From Byssochlamys sp. IMV 00236 (Eukaryota > Ascomycota > Eurotiomycetes > Eurotiales > Thermoascaceae): a DNA stretch of 64,000 nt. Positions 20,929 through 34,000 of the stretch are shown here, in pieces. Made by a program: the position numbers and the translations under genes. The stretch lies in assembly GCA_001931875.2 (NCBI GenBank), contig MSJH02000623.1, positions 62,001 to 126,000 on the forward strand. The letters run 5' to 3'. Below the pieces are notes generated by a model that was not told where the DNA came from, did not search any database, and saw only the letters and a program-made list of their open reading frames with translations. The first letter of the stretch is position 1. Each line of letters begins with the position of its first letter.

Positions 20929-23900
20929 CTATGCAACGACTTCTTTCTTCTTGAGCACACCCAGTTCTTCCAGTCGAGTCAAGACACGGCACACATCCGA
21001 GTTATTCTCGGATACTTCCTCCCCTATGGAGGACCGCAGCTCCAGCCCGTCAAGAACCTTGATAGCACCACCCGTGGCAGCGTACAGCATGAGCTCCACG
21101 ACTCTCCGTCGCAATTTTGTCGACTCATCAAGGCAGGCCACGTATTTGCGGTCAGCTTCCACATCTGCGGGGGGCAGGGTGTACGGGTCATCGATCTCAT
21201 GGCTTTGTTCAAGCTCACCCCCGTTTTCCCTCCAAGGGACCACTCGAGCAACATCTTGGTGCCCACCGAGATTGGCACGAGCTGTAAATCCATCCTCATC
21301 AAGGCCCTTCTCTCTCCGGACTGGCTCTTCTTTGTCCTTCAGTCTACCGACTTCACTTCGTCCACTGCCGGACAGAGAGGGAGGGTAAAATCCAACCGTG
21401 AGAGGATTTCCGCGGAGATCAACTCTTCTCAGAGAGCTACGGTTCCCGCTCGAATCTTTGCCAACATGGGCCAGGACCTGACAAAGTCTTCTCAGTCTCG
21501 TAAAGCGATTGCCCACCAGCGTCAATCGTCCAAGACACTTCATGCCCACTATTCCACCTGCATCTGACAATGCATTGAAGTTGAGATTCAATACTTTGAC
21601 GTTCGGAAAACTCATTGCAAAGTCCTCAGGAAGACTGGGGAGTGCACATGATGCAATATCCAATAGCTGCACGCTTCTCATTGGTACAGAAGGAGACAAT
21701 GTGCGTGGCGACAGTCTGTTTGACGACAGGAATATCTTGCGGACATCCTGCAGCAGACCAAGGTCAAGATCAAGAGACAGTGGCTTGTCTGCTTCCTGAA
21801 AACTCTGCTCTCGTGCAGAAAGGATCTCAAGCTCGTGGCATTTGCCAATCCCGGCGATAGTCGACAACGAATTCCTGTCTACGTAGAGTAGGCCAAGCGA
21901 TGGGAAAGAACTGACGTCCAAAGTGCTAATGCGGTTATCTGAAAGCTTGAGTGAACGCAGTCTGCGCAGCTTGACGTTGCAAGGCAGATCGCTGAGATGA
22001 TTCGAACTCAGATCTAGGTCTTCGAGAGACGGCAAGTAAGCCACATTTTCAACGGAAGTCAGCCGATTGTGGCTCAAGTCGATTTCCGTCAACCGTGTCC
22101 TATTGAAAGTAGGTCAGTATTACGCATAGTTTAGAGATTTTGATATACTCACAGCTCGGATCCTTCGAAATCCACTGCTGTCAGCTCGTTGTTCTTAAGC
22201 TTCAAGCTCAGTAGCCCGTCTAGATCTAGAATGCCGTCTATATTGCGGATCTTGTTATTATTTGCCTTCAGCTCCCTTAGATGAATTAAGCCCGAGAAGC
22301 CATCCAGGTTCTCCAACTCGTTTCCGGACACATCCAAGTACTGGAGGTTGATAAGATGGCCCCATGCTGTGAGGCTGGAAAGACAGTTGCGTTGGATCCT
22401 CAAGTGTCGGAGGGTGGGAGGAACGCCACTCAGCTGCCCGATATCATTATCCGAAGCATCCAGCTCCTCAAGCCTGGGGCAGAACTCATTGAGCCTGTGA
22501 AGAGTGATTAATCCCTTTTTACTCAGATCCAGACGTCGTATATCCTCCCAGTATGGCTCATACGGCTCAACATCCGTAATGTGCTTGATCAAATCCTCTG
22601 CTGCCAATGCGAAGGTGCCATGAACTTGACGCAAAGACGTGTGGTGGGCCCGCTGCGCAACATAACTGAGTTCAAGCTGAAGAGGGTCATCGATCTGATT
22701 GACAGTGAAATCGGGCAAAGGGCTAAGATGGAAACTATACGAGGTGTCATTGCCGATGGACGAATACGACAAAGATCTCCGCCGGTCATTCGAAAGCGGA
22801 GTAGTTATCGAATCCTCGGCAGTGCGCTGTTGGATGACACTCAGGTTGTTTGTTGACTCTTCGCTCTGTTCATCTATGCGCGAAACTGACCGCCCCACGA
22901 AAGGCTTCCCCTCAAGAGACCTCCTGCGAGAAGAGTTCTTGACATTCCGCAGCAATCTACCGGGATGAGGTCCATCCCGCGCTGTTTCTCTTGTACCGCC
23001 AGCGCCAGGGCTGGAGGCGTCATGCTCCGAGGCCTGCGGGCTGGAATTTTCAGGATAAGCGACGTGAGACACCAGAGGAGAAGAGAAGCTGATCGTTACA
23101 ACGCGCGGTTGACGAGTGGGACCGTCAGACTGAGGTGCGGCCGAGGTATGTCCATCATGGAGATGAATTTCGTGCTGGACCTCCTTCAAACGTTCGTCCG
23201 TCTGAGCATCTTTGTCGCGGGTTCGGTTCACGTCCAGTTCAGGCGTGCCCCATGATGTCGCCCTTGTATCCGTCTTTGGACCGCTAGAGTCAAATGGAGT
23301 AGCTTTCGATTGGACAGAACTGGCATTCACCGAAGGTTCCCCGTCCTTGCTCTGTGGCCGTGTCTCTAGCGACTGACCATCTTGGGACTCGACCGAATGG
23401 ACACCATTCTTTGATTTGTGGGAAGCTTCGAGCTCCCGGATCTGCATCAGTTCTTGAATCTCATCCACGCTGAGATCTGAAATATCCTGAAACGGGTCGC
23501 CTTCGCTGTCATCGGTCCTTGATCTGTTTATAGATTCCACCCTACTCTTCTTTACCCACATGTGGGTTGCACGATCATAGCTCATCCCATTGACCAGCTC
23601 TGGGATCAAATGAGAAACCATATCCGAAGGGATCATTCCCTTCGCATTGGAACCATTTGAGGAACGAGTGGGAATCGAGCGACCACCAAGGCTGTTAGAC
23701 GAGTCCTGCGTATTCATCGTGGTGCCATCCTGAGACTTGGGCTCTGAATGCTTTCGTTTGCGTTGCATGAAAGGGTTCCCACGTATGCGGATATTTTGCG
23801 GGCTACTTTCTTCATCGGTGTCCTTCTGACCGCGTTCCGCGAGACGCAAGGAAATCGTCGAACCGCTCATAGTAAGCTCCTGTTCATCTCGCTCTTCGAA

Positions 23901-26516
23901 CTTCTTCAAGTGACTGGCAACTCGTGGGTTGTGGGGACGGATTTCTCTTAATCTGCGTAGATCCAAGCCGTCACGACTAGGCGGTCTGGAGAATTCCTCT
24001 TGGGTGGACTCGTCTCCAGAGGCTTCTTCACCGTCTGGGTTTATCATTCTGGACTCCTCCACACTCTCCAGGCCGTTAATCGTTTTACCCTTTGCTCTGA
24101 TAATATTCATAACCTTCGTAGCCTCGTCTAGGAAATCCTGTGTGGTAATGGAGCCTTTTCGGACGTCTGTATTCATGGGATGGCTGCCGGTTTTTCTTTG
24201 ACCAGGCTTGGTGTTTTCGTCTTGAGAAGGCAGGTCTCTCTCGCCATTCTGTTGATCCTGCGTTGGCGTCTTTGGCTGTTGCAAATGCCCATTCTTTTCC
24301 AAGTCATACTCTATACCCTGCCGCGCCAAACTTTTCTGGAGCAGCGACATACTTCCCATAGTATCAGTGACGATATCTAACGTTTCGTCGAAGCTCTGAG
24401 GGTATTGGCCCGGTTTCTGCAATGTTCGACGTCTCTTGGGGGTCGAGGTCCTTGCAGGAGTATTGAGGGCCCGTTTAATTTCAGAGTTATCCTGATAGAG
24501 AAGCACATCCTTGCTTGGGGGGTGTGACCTCGCCCACGAAAGTATTCTGGAGTGACGGCGGCTGTTTCGGCGCGATCCGGTACCTTTGAGGCTTCGCTGG
24601 TTCTCTTGCTGCTGAACAGGTGAACTGAATGCTGCAGGCGATGAATTGTGCGTAGGACTGACCAGGGAATCGTCGAATATGCCTTTAGGTATAGCTTGCA
24701 TGTTTGGAGACGTATCCGAGAAATCGAACCTATCCAGCTGTCCCACTCCGAAGCGGTTCATGCGAGATTCCAAAGCACCCTGTGACCTCGGACGCGGAGA
24801 CGATTGCGGAGAGCCATTGCCCTGGGGCTCGCGCCTCGAGTTTGGACGACTACGATTTCTGCCTCTCCGTCTAGAGCTCTCGCTGGGGGAAGGGGGTTCA
24901 TCCTCCTCGGAAATGTCGGCAAACGTCTCTTCGAACTGGCTCATCCTCCGCAACAACTTATTGTTGGTAAAGGTATCATGGTTTCCAAATAGCTTCAGAG
25001 GGCTCACGGACGGTTTCATGGCGGCGGAGGAATCTCGAGCTGGAGTGACCGTGACAGCAGGAGGCGTAGGTGCGTCAGAGGGGATCTCGAACTGCTGGCG
25101 CGAAGGCCTGAACAGCTCGAATTGCGGCGGTGAACTGCGGATCTTGGAGTTGGCGAGGAAAGAGGGAGAGCGGAACTGCGAGGGAAAGGACGAAGGAGTC
25201 AACTGGCGAGCCTGGAAGGAAGCATCATCGGCCGAGTATCCTCCCCGGCGCAAATTCACAAATGCACCGCGCGATGCGAAGTCCAGTGTGCCCATGGACA
25301 GGTCCTTGGGCAGAGAATGGCTGGTCACGTCGAGCAGATCGTCTTCGGGGGACCCATCATCCTCGTCGTCACTGTTTTGATACATGATCCCACTGTCGCT
25401 AGCCCGTGAACTGGGCCGGTACCTCCCCTTTAACGACATCTTTTCGAGCTTGGTGTTCAGTTTCTGCAATGCAGATTCGATTATATCCGACGGCCCCTTC
25501 CCTTCCAGCGTATTGTTCCTCGATAAGAAAATGGGCGTCAGACCCTCATTCCGCAATTCCTCCATACCACTGACCGTCCTCGAGCGCATGTCCTGGTTTG
25601 GCCCACTGCAGTGGTAGCTGGGACTTGGCGACTCGCCCCTTGCGTCGTCCCGGGGCCGGTTTTCTTTGTCTGAATCTGGAGTGAAATCGAACGTTTTGTC
25701 GTCAGGTTCCTCCGCAGCTTTTGAGGCTTCCGCTGCCGCTTCCTTTGTTTCATGATGTACCTGGCTATCCTCTGCCCCCGTAGCGCCCTCCGTATCCTCC
25801 CCCTGTTTGCCCGACCCATTCTCTGTAAATGCCCAAAAGGAGTCTGTCTGGCTGGGGAGCGCCAGTGTTTCCTGTCGCACTGCTCCTGAGCCCGGCGTAG
25901 GCGGTTTAAAAACACTCTCCAGACCTATTGGCGCAAAGAGGTCGCACTGTTCACCGGCTGGAACCTCTCCGCGCACCAGTCTCTTGCGCCATTCCGGGGT
26001 GCCGTCTCCTCCGCTGCCTTTCTTCGACAGGCGCTGGACGGTCGAATTATGCTGTACCGTCTGGTTCGACGCGCTCGAGACCGCACGCGACGGTGGTTTC
26101 TTCGAGGGCGTGGAGGCCTGTCTGCGATGCGCGGCCGAGCTCCGGGTCGGCCGCTTCGGGTCTGTTTTGGCAGCGTCCGAAGCGGGCGTCTTCTTCTCAA
26201 TTGGCGTCTTTTTCACGGGCGTCTTCACCAGGCGCGGCGTGAACTTGTTGGGGGTCTTTGGGGTAGGTGGTTCGCGTCTGATGGAATGACATGGGCGCGG
26301 GATCTTCTTCTTGTCGTCGTGCAGCGGCTGCTTCTTCTTCGGTGTCGTCGTCGAGTTGGGAACGGGGATGCGACTGGGGGTGGGCGAGTTGTGAATATTA
26401 ATACTCGAGCGTCGCGACAGATCCGCAGGACTGGCAACTCCAGCACTGGCAGGAGAATCCCTGGGCTGGGAGACCCAGTCATCCGAAAGCGAATCCAGCC
26501 ACGGTTGGTTGCCCAT
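20929..26516 (-). CDS. snaD: Septation initiation network scaffold, SnaD/Cdc11/Nud1-like LRR protein
   Basis: Two exons: 26516-22153 and 22099-20929, with a 53-nt intron (22152-22100) in the LRR region; 1844 aa. The protein begins MGNQPWLDSLSDDWVSQP, a conserved N-terminal block in filamentous-fungal Cdc11 homologues. About 1300 largely disordered residues follow, rich in Ser, Pro, Lys and TP/SP sites, as expected for a multiply phosphorylated scaffold. From about residue 1370 a leucine-rich repeat array runs toward the C-terminus, with units such as LRHLRIQRNCLSSLTAW, LQYLDVSGNELENLDGF and LEDLDLSSNHLSDLP. In fission yeast Cdc11 anchors the SIN kinase cascade at the spindle pole body; A. nidulans SnaD does the same and is needed for septation. 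The symbol follows that orthologue. No upstream neighbour within 1.7 kb. Confidence 0.85.
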
Positions 26517-28260
26517 CTTGCTTCAACCACGGTTGTTTGGCGGTTCACAATGCCTCGGGCGCGGCGCGAGATGCTAATTGCGCGCAAGGGCTCTATCATA
26601 ACATGGTGGCATCCGCTATCGTTGCAATCAGCGCAGCAGAATCGAAGAGGGTATGTCGAGTAGATCAGTAATAACTTCAAGTAGTTAGTTTTGTCGGGGG
26701 AGAATATAATATAAGAACAAGAACAAGAATAATAAGAACAAGCGCTTGTTGTGGTGATGGGGGATGCTGACTTGTCCAGCGCCTGAAACACTTCCCAGTG
26801 GACCGAGCAAATGGCCCAAGCAACGGTTTAATGCAGCCACTCCTCTCTCTCAGGGCGATGCGCGGTACATGCGCTGCGTGCTAAAATAATAATAATCAAG
26901 GCTGCTAACTAACTAGTACTGAACCGGATAGTCTAGTAATCATTAATTAATTAATTAATTCTCCTCGTCGACGATGCTTGCATTCAAAGTTGAAGCTAAC
27001 TAAGGATGGTGGGCTGCGGCAAAATATCCCGTTGTCAATAATCCAGTCGAAATGTAAACAATCATCAATGCCTCAAATAATCTTATCCCGCCACAGTCGC
27101 CCTTCGCATCTTTACTTTTATTTTACAGACGGCCATTCGCAGCAGCCATTTGTATGTACACATGTAACTGTACAGTACCTTTCGCAAGCAGCGCTGGAGA
27201 TAAGATCACAGCACAGACCAGAAAAGAACGGTTCGCTCAATCAATGCTCTTATAACTCAAGAATGGATCTCTTGCGGCCCTTCATTCCCACAGTGGGTTA
27301 AATATCTACAGACCCAATTCCATTTGCGAACAGTCGGAATGGGTCCGTCGTCCGGGAAGATTGGATTCGAGCTGCAGGTGAAGTATTTATTTGCTGCTTT
27401 TTTTGGTCGACAGCCTCACCCGTACTTTGGGCTGCTATTTCCTTCCATCCGAAGAGATAGGTTGCAGGACCTGTTGCAACAGTTATCTTTCTTTCTTTCT
27501 TTGTTTCTTTCTTTCTTCTTACTTTCGATTAGAATAGAAAATATGTAGTCATACTAAGTGCTCTCAATAGAGTTGGTCCCTACTACATCTGATGCCGAGT
27601 ACCTGTGAACCTGGATAGCTTTCCACCGAAGATATTAGAGGCATAGTCAGTGTGAGACGTGCACATGTTGTATATTCTTAGACTCGTCCTTCGAGGAGGA
27701 GATAGATCTGTTGGGAGTATTTGAAATGGCGGGGCTTGGAGGTCGACTATCGATATATATATTTCGCGGATCTACACAGCCCAGGAAGAGATCAATTTGG
27801 TGGACGACCTTGGAGATCTTCCGTATTTATTTTATTTTATTCCACCTTACCCCTTTTTTTTTGAACTCACAAGAAAGTTAATCTTCTAACTACGAACATT
27901 GTAATTACCTATTTACCCCAAGGCAATAGTGAATAATATGATGGCCGTCGTTAATCAAGTCACCCTAAGTAATTAAGCGACGCGTTGCCGGGGAAGCCAG
28001 ACGCCTTTTCGACGCGTTAAGTGCTTTCCACGAGATCGGATGAGGCAACCTAGCTAGTTACTTAGTGAATGCACCCACGCCATGGAGAGATCGAGTGAAG
28101 CTCAGCTGCCAGCCATGCGATAATTCGTTGCTGATCATCTCAAAGGCTTCAGCTATGCAGACATCCTCCATCGGTTCTCTCCCTCCGTCTCTGCTGCCCA
28201 AGCAGTTGTCCGCTGCGGCAGCTCATCCCCTCCGATCCGACAAACCTCCTATCCGCCTAG
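26517..28260. other. Divergent intergenic region (snaD and the 28.3-kb gene)
   Basis: About 1.7 kb holding both promoters. No gene is supported. Simple repeats include AAGAACAAGAACAAGAATAA (about 26713-26740), a TTAA-type run (about 26941-26960) and a TTTC array (about 27486-27515). Confidence 0.6.
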
Positions 28261-30567
28261 ATGCCATTCCGGCGACCCATCTCGCCGCTCTCGCTCGAAA
28301 CAGTCCCTACGCTGGAAGCAGAAGCCGGTGATCTTCTCGGGTCAGACGATGAGTTGGACGAGTCCGCGCGCGCGGCCAAACGGCGCAGAATCGAGCAGCT
28401 GGGAGAATCGTATCTGACGGGCCAGCCGTTGTTCATACTGTCGGCCTCCCTCAGAGGCCCGTTCGATGATGGCTGGAATAATCCGTGGACGAAGACGAGG
28501 AAACAGGAAAAGAGCGCCAAAGAGACCCATCTTTTAGAAGAGACCGCGATTCCAGAGACAGATCCCAAAAGACGGAAGCTCCCAAATGCCCCAGGCTCAA
28601 AGGAGGGTAGACCCCGCAGTCATGGCCCTGCTGCCTATTCCAGTCCTCCTGTACCAGAGATAAATACCGGCCGCTTCACCAGGAGGGAAAACGGGAGAAG
28701 CGCACGTCACAGAAGGGGCGATCAAACTAGTCAAGCTCGACTACAATCAGAACCAACACCAAGCTGCGTACCTCGATCAAGCGAGCCAGCAGCCGGTATC
28801 GAGCTCACGAGCTTTGTGGAGGAACCGGTCTCCAAGTCGTGGCTGAAGAGAGATCGTAGGAGAATGGAAATCTCAGACATACGCACACCTAATTCTCCTA
28901 CCAGGTGCAGAGCCCGCAAACGTGATAGCTCCGACGTGATGGCCAGGACGAAGCCATCGGGGCCAAGCATGGAGGAAATCACTCGTCTACGTCCTGCTAT
29001 TTACACATGTTCCGGGGCTCTTCAACCCAACGAACCAAATGCTGCCTCGAAACTCGCCCGAAACGAATACTGGCAATCCCAGTCAGTTCAAAGCATTCGG
29101 CACCATTCGACGCCGGCTTTTGGAGGAGGGACCCAGAATTCATCCACGACGATTCAACAAGAGGGCACGGCAGAGCGAATCCCAGATACTTTCAAAAGAC
29201 CACGGCTGTTTGAATATCGCGAAGAGGATAGTCCACCTGACTTGGACCGCATCGAATCACAAGCAGACGCTGCTCGAAAGGATAGATCTGACAAGCACGG
29301 TAAACGACTATCTCTTCATGTTGTCCCGCCATCCTCCCATCTACCCGAATTCGAATATCGTCGACTCAAGAATAACAAACATATCAAGTGGTCGTCTTCA
29401 AGACTCGCATCACCAGCAGAGACCGGCAGTGAACGAGGGGACGACAGCGGTGCGTCCGCAGTGCAAGCTTCTTCGAACAATAACACCTCATCTTCGAGAC
29501 GGTCGTCCGTTCATTCAAATCGACAAAAGGATTCCAGTGAACCCCCGGTTCATTCCACTCTGAAGGACAGTGAAGGTAGCGCTGGCAACGAGCCAGGAGC
29601 CCGCTCCCCAGGCCTAGTCGCGATATCTGCGGTGACTACATCGACCAGCCGGAATGTTGAGGTCACGTCGACTGAAGGCATTCAATCGGCACAGGTGGTG
29701 CCAGGTATTGCTGGTTCCCGCGATCACCTTGTATCACTGCAATCAACCAATATTTCTGAACATAACACCGCCGAAGACGATCATCATGCTGATCATCAAC
29801 TTTCGACCCAAGCTGCGTTACTCCTCGCGCAGAGATCGTTCCAGGATGACCTTGCAACGCCGAAGACAGAGGTCGACGCAGAACTTGCAAGTGGCTCCTC
29901 AAGCCCCCGGTCCCATGAAGAGGACGATTCGCGGGTCTCAGTCGGAATTACCCCCTTTAATCAGGTCACTACTCCTCTCAAAGACCATCGTGGAGAGGGC
30001 CCAGTGACGGCCCGGAGAGAAGAGTTTCATGCGATCAGCACCCAATACATGATCGATGCAATCACTCCTTTCACTTTCAGTTCTTCGACGAAGTCGTACG
30101 ATCAATCTGGTTCCTCCAAACGGACCAAAACGAGTGCCCAATCCAAGAGGGCCAGCTTTGCGATGTCTCCTCCAGGTTCACCTAACTGCGCATCGCCGTC
30201 GTTGACAAGAGACTCTAGAGCGCAGAGTGGGCCTCCGACTGAAGAACCGAAAGCTGAATCTCCTCGCGAGACAGAAATGGAACAAGGGACGTGCATTGGG
30301 CCCCGAAATAACCAGTCTGAGAGTCAGTCTACGGCCTTGCCCTTCACACTTTCCGGATCGACGCCTACTACGGCCCAACAGGATGGACAAGGGCTGGTTA
30401 TGGAAGTGGGCACATTTGACCTCAGCCAAGCTATTGAGGACGCAGGCAGCTGGCTCCAACAAAGCTGGGATGTGAATCGAGATATCCAACAGTACAGCAG
30501 CAAGAGCGCCACGTCCGCTTCCAGTCAGGCACATAGAACGGCTGTGGGTATTGATACTGTCAGATAG
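28261..30567 (+). CDS. Uncharacterised, mostly disordered nuclear-type protein
   Basis: A single 768-aa exon. I do not recognise a named domain. The N-terminal about 75 residues look most constrained: an acidic patch, then a basic AAKRRRIEQ (likely nuclear signal), then YLTGQPLFILSASLRGPFDD with GWNNPW right after. I have the impression this N-terminal pattern recurs in filamentous ascomycetes, but know of no function. A second basic cluster (DPKRRKLPNAP) follows. The rest is Ser/Thr/Pro/Gln-rich, predicted unstructured, with a short hydrophobic-acidic block near the C-terminus (VGTFDLSQAIEDAGSWLQQSW) that could be a binding helix. No intron, signal peptide or membrane segment. It is transcribed in the same direction as vps11, 505 bp upstream of it. 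Real gene: likely. Function: unknown. Confidence 0.75.
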   Translation: MPFRRPISPLSLETVPTLEAEAGDLLGSDDELDESARAAKRRRIEQLGESYLTGQPLFILSASLRGPFDDGWNNPWTKTRKQEKSAKETHLLEETAIPETDPKRRKLPNAPGSKEGRPRSHGPAAYSSPPVPEINTGRFTRRENGRSARHRRGDQTSQARLQSEPTPSCVPRSSEPAAGIELTSFVEEPVSKSWLKRDRRRMEISDIRTPNSPTRCRARKRDSSDVMARTKPSGPSMEEITRLRPAIYTCSGALQPNEPNAASKLARNEYWQSQSVQSIRHHSTPAFGGGTQNSSTTIQQEGTAERIPDTFKRPRLFEYREEDSPPDLDRIESQADAARKDRSDKHGKRLSLHVVPPSSHLPEFEYRRLKNNKHIKWSSSRLASPAETGSERGDDSGASAVQASSNNNTSSSRRSSVHSNRQKDSSEPPVHSTLKDSEGSAGNEPGARSPGLVAISAVTTSTSRNVEVTSTEGIQSAQVVPGIAGSRDHLVSLQSTNISEHNTAEDDHHADHQLSTQAALLLAQRSFQDDLATPKTEVDAELASGSSSPRSHEEDDSRVSVGITPFNQVTTPLKDHRGEGPVTARREEFHAISTQYMIDAITPFTFSSSTKSYDQSGSSKRTKTSAQSKRASFAMSPPGSPNCASPSLTRDSRAQSGPPTEEPKAESPRETEMEQGTCIGPRNNQSESQSTALPFTLSGSTPTTAQQDGQGLVMEVGTFDLSQAIEDAGSWLQQSWDVNRDIQQYSSKSATSASSQAHRTAVGIDTVR

Positions 30568-31072
30568 AGCTGTTGGCTTTCAGGATTATTTCACTTAAGG
30601 CGAACGCCGGTCTTGGGAGGAGGATTTGGATTATGGAGTCGTCAGTTGGAGTACCTGAGGGGTGCCTGAGGAGTAGCTTATCTCTCATTTACTATTTTCA
30701 TAAGCATAGGCGTTGTATATAATTGGATGCATACATAGAGGAGTTAGCGATGTAAATAGGTCTCCATATCTACATTGAGCGGTTTATGTTTTTCTTCAAT
30801 GTTAGGTTAAAATCAAAACATAATGCCCTGTCCCTATATATTATTGCTTTTTGAGATAGTCCGATTAAAAGAGATCCTTGAATATCTAATACAATTAATC
30901 CCGATGTTGTGCTACTTTCATCTGGTACTCTAGACTACCATAGTTAGTGGCAGCCATAGTGGATCCAATGAGCGGCCGCTAAGTAGTGAGTCGCCTGGAG
31001 CTCCGCGCGTGCCAACATCATCTCCGCGCATACCCATTATCGTCGCCTCATGGGCACGATTCGAAGAAGCAA
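30568..31072. other. Intergenic: vps11 promoter
   Basis: About 500 bp between two plus-strand genes. I see AT-rich terminator-like sequence (about 30670-30900) but no other feature. Confidence 0.5.
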
Positions 31073-34000
31073 ATGGCTCTGACTTCGGTGAGGGAAAATC
31101 CAGCCTATACCCACAAATCCGCAGGAATATATTTCACTGACTCCGACTACCTCGAAATATGTAGTGGAAAACGTTTAATTTCTTCGAAGTCTCGCAGGTG
31201 AAGCTGCCCGAGGAGAGCTCCTCGGTCTTCGACGTACGTATCGCCGTCTCTACCCTCTCACCTGTTTCTATACGCGGGCTTTGTTTTTTTTCCCCCCTTG
31301 GCTAATGCATGGTGTGGTGGTTGCGATAGAATGATGTTTCTTCCATATGTACCGGCTCCGCGAACCTGTTCCTAGGCACCACTAATGGTATCGTCCATAT
31401 CGTCTCGTCGGCGTTCAAGCTAGTGCGATCATTCAAGGCGCATGATGCGGGTTCTATTACGCATATGAAACAGGTCGAAGGGACGTCGTTATTGGTGACT
31501 ATAGCGGAGGATCTGCTGAATGAGCCCGTGTTGAAGGTGTGGGCGTTGGATAAGTCGGAGAAGAAGACTGGGGCGCCGCGGTGTCTTTCGTCGCTGTCGG
31601 TGCAGAATCAGAGGAGGCAGTTTCCGGTATGTGATGGGATCGATCGTTTTGGGGGGTGTTGATTGAGGTATTGATCTGAGCTAATTGGTCTTGGTAAAAG
31701 GTTTCGGCGTTTACTGCCTTACCCGACTTATCTCAGCTGGCGGTTGGTTTCGCGAATGGAGCGGTGACGGTTATCAGAGGGGATCTGATCAATGATCGCG
31801 GGGCCAGACAAAGGATAGTTTTCGAGTCAGAGGAGCCGATTACTGGATTAGAGGTGCAGGTTGGAGGGATCACGAATCTTTACATTGCGACGACCAGTCG
31901 TATCCTCACGCTTGTGATCGCGGGTAGAGGCCAGGGACAGCCTGCGCGGGTGCTCGAAGATGCGGGTTGTGGGCTGGGTTGCATGACGCTGGACAAGCAG
32001 ACTGGAGACGTCCTCATTGCACGAGAGGATGCCATATACACTTATGATGCTCGGGGGAGGGGTCCAAGTTATGCTTTCGAGAGCCCCAAAACCTCAATCG
32101 ACACGTTCAGTGATTATGTGGTCCTGGTCTGTCCGCCGAAGACGACAAAGTCGGATCCTTTGCGGAGACTCGGTCAGATGGATGACCTTTTGAGTACATC
32201 GACGTTCACGCTGCTGGATACTGATCTTAAGTTCATTGCTCATACGGAATCGCTGGCGTCGAGGCCGAAGAGCATTTTCATGGAATGGGGGGATCTTTTC
32301 CTTCTCACGACGGACGGAAAGGTGAGCATCCGGCACCGAACGTGCGTTAAGCAAGCTGTCTAAAGAATAATTCAGGTCTACCGCTACCATGAAAAGTCTC
32401 TACAGCAGAAGCTAGAGATTCTCTATCAGCGCAACCTTTACATTCTGGCAATCAACCTGGCGCAGAAGGCTGGTGTTGACGTTTACCAGCAGAACGTCAT
32501 CTTCCGGAAATATGGTGATTACCTTTATCAGAAAGGGGACTACGATACGGCAATGCAGCAGTATCTCAGGGCGATCGATAACACGGAACCTTCTCAAGTC
32601 ATTAGAAAGGTCGGTTCAGTTTATTTATCTCGTCAAATCGTGTTAGGTATATTCAGTGGCTGATAAAGACGCAGTTCCTGGATACGCAGCGGATACATAA
32701 CTTGATCGAGTATTTGGAGGAGCTTCACGAGCATGATCGTGCGACGGCAGATCATACCACGCTGCTCCTGAATTGTTATGCCAAGCTAAAGGACACAGGC
32801 AAGCTGGACTCCTTTATAAAAGCTCCTGGCGAGCTTAAGTTCGATCTCGAGACAGCCATAGCTATGTGTCGACAAGGCGGGTATTTCGAGCAGGCAGCGT
32901 ATTTGGCTACGAAGCACGGAGAGAATGAGATGGTCGTCGACATTCTCATTGAAGACTCGAAGAAGTATGCGGAAGCAGTTGAATTCATCTGGCGACTGGA
33001 GCCCGAGGAGGTGCGTATTACCGCGGATGTTCATCTTATCTTTAGAAGCTCAAACCTGACTTGTTCTAGGCCTATCCTAATCTCATTAAATACGCGCGGG
33101 TGCTGCTATCGCACTGCCCGCAGGAGACGACGCAGTTGTTCATAGACTACTACACGGGCAATTACCGACCGAAGAAGGAGATTGAGGCTCCCGCAAAACC
33201 AGAGGAGCAACCTGGCAGCGCAGTTTCAAACCTGGCCGCTTTAATACCTCTCCCTTACATGAGCGTCGGTGGTGGTCACAAGTCTCAACCTAGCGAACCT
33301 GAGGTTTCCACAGAAGATAAGATTGCTGAGACGCCAGTTGAATATGACATTCCCAAGCCTAGGACGGCGTTTTCCTCGTTCGTGGACCACCCACAGGAGT
33401 TTATTAGATTCCTGGAAGCGCTTATCCAGCAAGAAGACCTGAAGAAAGAGGATAAAATCGATCTATACACCACTCTTTTTGAAATGTATCTTGACACGGC
33501 GAACGGAAAGAAGGATAATACGGAGAAACAGGAATGGCAGGACAGAGCCAAGAAGTTGATTGAGGGCAAAGACGTAAGGACAATGAAAACCATCACAGGG
33601 TGCATGGCTAATCCCGTCGACAGATACCTATCTCAACCTCAAACGTCCTGCTTCTTTCGGATTTGGCTGACTTCCGCGAGGGCACAACTCTGGTGCGCGA
33701 ACAAGAGGGTCTTCGAGCGGATATCTTTCGGTCCTACACCGCTGCGAAGGATACGCAAGGCGTGATCAGAGCTTTGAGGAAGTATGGCCCCCAGGAGCCA
33801 CAGTTATATATCGATGCGTTGGCGTACTTTGCCTCTAGCCCGAAGATACTGGAGGAAGCAGGCGACGAACTAGATGTCGTTCTCAGAAAGATCGACGAGG
33901 ATGGCCTTATGGCGCCACTCCAGGTTATTCAGTCTCTCAGTAATAATGCTGTCGTCACAATGGGTATGGTAAAGAGGTATCTTAGCAGTAATATCGAGCG

